Below are positions 60,481-64,000 of a stretch of 64,000 bases of DNA, one piece after another. Origin of the DNA: Closterium sp. NIES-65 (taxonomy: Eukaryota > Streptophyta > Zygnematophyceae > Desmidiales > Closteriaceae); NCBI GenBank assembly GCA_948144175.1, contig CANXME010002307.1, positions 997,501 to 1,061,500 on the forward strand. Direction: 5' to 3'. The first letter of the stretch is position 1, and the number at the start of each line of letters is the position of its first letter. The notes under the pieces were generated by a model. The model was not told where the DNA came from, did not search any database, and saw only the letters and a program-made list of their open reading frames with translations. The position numbers and the translations under genes were made by a program.

Positions 60481-61130
60481 CTAGCTCATGCGGAGCTTCG
60501 GCTCGGACTTTCCTGTTCTGCGTCTGCACTCTGACAGAGTCGGAGAGTTCTCCTCTGGCCTTCTGCGAGCCTACTGTCGTGCACGAGGCATCCGCCAGAC
60601 CTTCATGCTTCCGGACTCTCCACAGCAAAATGGGATTGCTGAGCGCCGCATTGGCATGGTCATGGACGTCGCCCATGCGTCCATGATGCATGCGGCTGCC
60701 CCCCATTTTCTGTGGCCGTTTGCGGTCCGGTACGTGGCGCATCAGATCAACCTTCAGCCCAGGGTCTCCATGCCACAGACCTCCCCAGCCTTGTTGTGGA
60801 CGGGGAAGGTTGGTGATGCGTCTGCGTTCCGTGTCTGGGGATCTCAGGCGTTTGTCCACGACTTGTCTGCGGAGAGGCTGTCCCCTCGTGCTGCTCCTTG
60901 CGTCTTCCTGGGTTCCCCCCTGACGCGCCAGGGTGGCAAATCTACCACCCCACCACTTCTCGTGTTCTATCCTCCCAGGACGTCACGTTCAACGAGTCCG
61001 TCCCCTACTACCGTCTCTTCCCCTACCGCACTCCGTCCCTCCTCCTGCCACCGCTCTTCCTTGTGCCAGGTCCCCCCCCGATAGACCCCCTCCCCCCTCA
61101 GGATCCTGCCCCTTCAGGTATGTCCTGGGT
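60481..61130 (+). pseudogene. pol: Integrase core, second part, of element K
   Basis: The second acidic block VLRLHSDRVGEFSSGLLRAYC (about 60518-60580) and the glutamate segment QQNGIAERRIGMVMDV (about 60625-60670). Then HAAAPHFLWPFAVRYVAHQINLQP, GDASAFRVWGSQAFVHDLS and DAPGWQIYHPTTSRVLSSQDVTFNES (about 60910-60990), the region leading to the linker. Confidence 0.82.
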
Positions 61131-61830
61131 AGACGCTGTTGAGCCTGTCAAGGTCGTTGGTGACTCTGGTGCTGCTGAGGGTGCTGAGCCTGGGGGTGCT
61201 GACTCTTGGGGTGCTGAGCGTGTGGGTGCTACCCCTTGGGGTGCTGAGCCTGAGGGTACTACGACTGGGGGTGCTGAGCCTAGGGGTGCTGAGTCTTGGA
61301 GTGCTAAGCCTGGGGGTGCTACGCCTGGGAGTGCTGAGCCAGAGGGTGCTGAGCCTGGGGGTGCTACGCCTAGAGGTGCTGAGCCTGGGGGTGCGGAGCC
61401 TGAGGGAGCTGGGCCTGCTCGTGTGGCGTCTAACGGTGCTGTGCCTGGCGGTTCTCTGGGTGCTTCGTCTCGCCGGGAGCCACTCTCTCCACAGGAGCTA
61501 CGTGAATGGTTTGCCCGGCGCTGGAGGCGAGCTGCTAGAGCTGGAGGTGCTTCGGGTACTAGAGGTTCTACTTCTGCTGAGGGTGCTGGTGTCGCGGGTC
61601 CCGGAGGTGCTCGTACTGGGAATACTGGAGCTGCTGGGCCTGCGGGTACTTTTGGAGGTGGAGCTGCTGCGGGTGTTGGCGCGGAGGCTACTGCTGTCGG
61701 TCCTGGAGGCGGTCCTACGGGGGGTACTACTGGTGCTGCTGGAGGTACTGGAGCTGGAGGTGCTGCTGGTGCTGGTGCTGCCGCTGGGGGTACTAGTGCT
61801 GTCCCTGAGGACAGGCAGGAGGAGTTCCAG
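61131..61830 (+). repeat. Integrase-RT linker of element K with 15-bp minisatellite
   Basis: About 17 copies of a 15-bp unit of type CTGGGGGTGCTGAGC at about 61170-61425 code for Glu-Pro-Gly-Gly-Ala-like repeats. PQELREWFARRWRR follows at about 61490-61530. Then a GGTGCTGGAG-type repeat (about 61560-61800) leads into EDRQEEFQCLAAASPHLVS, the segment before RT shared with H and L. Confidence 0.78.
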
Positions 61831-63483
61831 TGCTTGGCCGCTGCTTCACCTCATCTCGTGTCCGTACTACTTACCCTTGAGGGAGACCCGGACGCACTTG
61901 ACATCCCGCCTCCGCACTCTTACGCGGAGGTGATAGAGGGTCCCTACTCCTCTCAGTGGCAGGCAGCTATGGACGCAGAGATCGCTTCCTGGAAGTCCAC
62001 AGGCACCTACGTTGACGACGTTCCCCCTCTTGGGGCGAACATCGTCAGTGGCATGTGGATTTTCAGGGTGAAGCGGCCGCCGGGTTCTCCGCCTGTCTTC
62101 AAGGCGCGATACGTGGCTCGTGGCTTCAATCAGCGGCTTGGAGTTGACTACTTTCAGACCTTCTCTCCCACCCCGAAGATGACCACTCTTCGGGTACTGC
62201 TGCACGTAGCTGCTTACTATGACTACGAGCTACACTCTCTTGATTTCAGCACTGCTTTCCTGCAGGGCAGCTTGCACGAGGAGATCTGGCTGCGCCGCCC
62301 ACCTGGCTTCACTAGGACTTTTCCTCCTGGCACCCAGTGGAGCCTCCGGCGGCCAGTCTACGGTCTTTGCCAGGCACCGCGTGAGTGGCACGACACACTG
62401 AGGACTACACTTGCGGCTCTTGGGTTTGCTCCCTCTACTGCCGACCCATCGCTGTTTCTGCGCACCGACACTTCTTTGCCGCCGTTCTACATCCTCGTGT
62501 ATGTCGACGACTTGGTCTTTGCCACAGCTGACACTGCTGGACTCGCCCACGTGAAGTCCAAGCTGCAGAAGAGACATACGTGCAAAGACCTGGGTGAACT
62601 GTGTAGCTACCTTGGCTTGCAGATCACCCGGGACAGAGCACGCCGCACCATTACTCTGACTCAGTCACACATGGTGCAGCAGGTCCTTCAGCGCTTCGAC
62701 TTCACGTACTCCTCGCCTCAGGCCACTCCTCTGCCTACTCGCCACTCGCTCTCAGCTCTGCCTTCGGATGAGTCCGTAGAGTCGAGTGGCCCGTACCCAG
62801 AGCTTGTTGGCTGCCTCATGTACCTGATGACCTGCACACGACCTGACCTTGCATACCCTCTTAGCATTCTCGCACGCTATGTTGCTCCTAGGAGACATAG
62901 TCAGGAGCACATGGCTGCAGCAAAGAGGGTGTTGCGCTACTTGTGCAGTACGTCGAGCATGGGGCTTGTGTTTGGAGGGCAGAGTCCAGTGGTCCTCACT
63001 GGGCACGCAGACGCTTCTTAGGCTTACGACCAGGCTATGCAGCGGTCGTCACAGGGTTACAACTTCAGCCTTGGTTCCGGCTCTGTTTCGTGGCAGGCTA
63101 CTCGCTCGTCTTCTGTTCTCGGCTCTAGTTGTGAGGCTGAGATCTACGCAGGAGCCATGGCTGCTCAGGAGCTTCGCTGGCTCACCTACCTGCTGACTGA
63201 CCTCGGAGAGCCGCCTCGTTCTCCTCCAGTGCTGTACGTAGACAACAAGGCCATGCTGGCCTTGTGTCAAGAGCAGCGATTGGAGCACAGAACGAAGCAC
63301 ATTGCTCTCCGCTACTTTCTTGCTCGTGAGCTGAAGCAGCGTGGTCAGCTGCGTCTTGCGTACGTGGCCTCTGAGGCCAACACTGCTGATATCTTCACCA
63401 AGGCGCTTGCGCCTTGTGATCATCAGCGCTTCAGTACTCAGCTGGGTCTTGTGCCTGCCTTGCCTCACTTACTCACCTCTTGA
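61831..63483 (+). pseudogene. pol: Reverse transcriptase and RNase H of element K
   Basis: RT: MDAEIASWKSTGTYVDDVPP, FRVKRPPGSPPVFKARYVARGF, FSPTPKMTTLRVLLHVAA, LHSLDFSTAFLQGSLHEEIWL, YGLCQAPREWHDTLR and ILVYVDDLVFATAD (about 62490-62535). RNase H: VVLTGHADAS, SSCEAEIYAGAMAAQELRW, VLYVDNKAMLALCQEQRLEHRTKHIAL and ANTADIFTKALAPCDHQRF (about 63376-63432). All catalytic blocks are present. The sequence is close to element H. Confidence 0.87.
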
Positions 63484-63686
63484 CCTTGTTTGTACTGTTA
63501 CATATATATATACACCTGCTCTTGCTTGTCTAGCCTTTTATATATATATATGTACTCCTGTATGTGAACTGGCCTTGAACTTGTGCTCGGAATGTGTGGT
63601 GACTTTGTGATCCACCCTGAGCTTGCTTTGTTTTGCTTGACTGGTCTTGTGACCCCTTGTTCTCCCCCACTTTGCCTATGGGGGTG
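63484..63686 (+). other. 3' untranslated region of element K
   Basis: Two TATATATA tracts (about 63502-63510 and 63539-63551), then GTGAACTGGCCTTG, GTGCTCGGAATGTGTGGTGAC and GTGATCCACCCTGAGCTTGC, ending CTATGGGGGTG (likely polypurine tract) before the LTR. Same block as in H. Confidence 0.72.
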
Positions 63687-63822
63687 TGTCAGAACATCAT
63701 AGCTTATGCATTTTGTGTAGGCTATAGTGGGGTAGCCCATAAGGGGTACAACCCAATTAGGGTTAGTACTTGTACCCAACTCTTTCATAGTTTTTCCATT
63801 TTTTCTCGTTCTAGTTTTCTCA
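63687..63822 (+). repeat. 3' LTR of element K (136 bp)
   Basis: TGTCAGAACATCATAGC...GTTTTCTCA, about 4 differences from 57123-57258, followed by CCATG. Confidence 0.93.
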
Positions 63823-64000
63823 CCATGTCGCGACTTGGAAGATTGAGGTGCTAGGCGTATCGGGTGGCGGCGGCGATGAACGTGATGACGTTGTTGTATG
63901 CTCCTTGTTCGCTTTTGCGAGCATACAGTATGTCGCTGTAGACTTTCTCTAATGGTGCATATGCTGGTGCGTTTGGGTTGTGGTGAGAGACGAATGGCTG
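63823..64000 (-). pseudogene. pol: Integrase core of element N (window end)
   Basis: The minus-strand reading contains PLEKVYSDILYARKSEQGAY and NVITFIAAATRYA (about 63849-63960), the first part of the copia rve core with the first acidic residue in YSDILY. The protein continues past the window edge. The element has been split here by K. Confidence 0.75.

Larger units (their letters stand above)
57123..63822 (+). mobile_element. Element K: Ty1/copia retrotransposon of the short-LTR clade, nested in N
   Basis: 6.7 kb with 136-bp LTRs (57123-57258 and 63687-63822) differing at about 4 positions, flanked by CCATG (57118-57122 and 63823-63827). Order: primer site TGGTATTGAGCAGG (57259), GC-rich leader (about 57320-58110), gag with UBN2 domain (58125 onward), glycine-rich region, zinc-knuckle-like cluster (59267-59338), protease (about 59640), integrase (about 60090-60990), repetitive linker (about 61130-61800), RT (about 61900-62720), RNase H (about 62800-63483), 3' UTR. 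About four breaks, otherwise complete. One of the two youngest insertions here and the closest relative of element A. Confidence 0.93.
45967..64000 (-). mobile_element. Element N: Ty1/copia retrotransposon of a separate lineage, running off the right edge
   Basis: Minus-strand element. In view are its 3' LTR (right end at 47543, left limit somewhere between 45967 and 46196, split by element O), RT and RNase H (47528-49063), linker and integrase (49064-49958, 56983-57122 and 63823-64000, split by elements M and K). Its RT is clearly different from the other copia clade in the window. The coding in view shows few breaks. Its 5' part and 5' LTR are outside the window, and its left limit is an estimate. 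Confidence 0.78.

Overview
The window is eukaryotic repeat DNA, built almost entirely from LTR retrotransposons nested inside one another. I see no host gene, tRNA, rRNA or prokaryotic operon. The elements are mostly Ty1/copia, with tRNA-iMet-type primer sites (TGGTATCAGAGC and variants) and gene order gag-PR-INT-RT-RNaseH. There are also two Ty3/gypsy elements. GC-rich coding sequence, telo-box-like LTR motifs, a chromodomain gypsy element and a gypsy element carrying a cytosine methyltransferase together suggest a green-lineage genome, possibly a charophyte (streptophyte) alga. That is inference, because no host gene is present to confirm it.

Left block (1-38120), oldest to youngest: a Ty3/gypsy chromovirus (I; RT/RNaseH at 27992-28990, integrase, chromodomain and 3' LTR at 36560-38120) was entered by copia element G (14821-27991) and, further along, by minus-strand gypsy element J (about 28991-36559). 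G was entered in its 5' LTR by copia element F (1569-14820 in view) and near its 3' end by short-LTR copia element H (19749-26908, target duplication ACCTG). F was entered by minus-strand copia element C (3331-9733, target duplication CTAGC) and, in its 5' LTR, by minus-strand element A, whose 5' end is at 1-1568. J was entered by an unclassified 814-bp sequence (32148-32961, flanks CCTAC).

Middle: 38121-39834 is the only stretch of more than 1 kb not assigned to an element. It holds a 44-bp tandem duplication and no recognisable gene.

Right block (39835-64000): a copia element without a visible 5' LTR (L, 39835-45966), then minus-strand copia element N of a different lineage, which runs off the right edge. 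N was entered by a small non-autonomous LTR element (O, 46201-47483, CGCCT), by M (49959-56982, GAAGC) and by K (57123-63822, CCATG).

A, H, K, L and M form one copia clade. It has very short LTRs (about 130 bp in H, K, L and M; 173 bp in A), long GC-rich minisatellite leaders, a stretched zinc-knuckle-like motif in Gag, a repeated REWY peptide motif, and a 15-bp minisatellite between integrase and reverse transcriptase. The most unusual single item is in J: between protease and reverse transcriptase, at about 33050-34025 on the minus strand, lies a decayed but recognisable C5 cytosine DNA methyltransferase domain. All these elements are described as fossils. The LTR pairs of K and M differ at only about 3 percent of positions, so those two are the youngest insertions.
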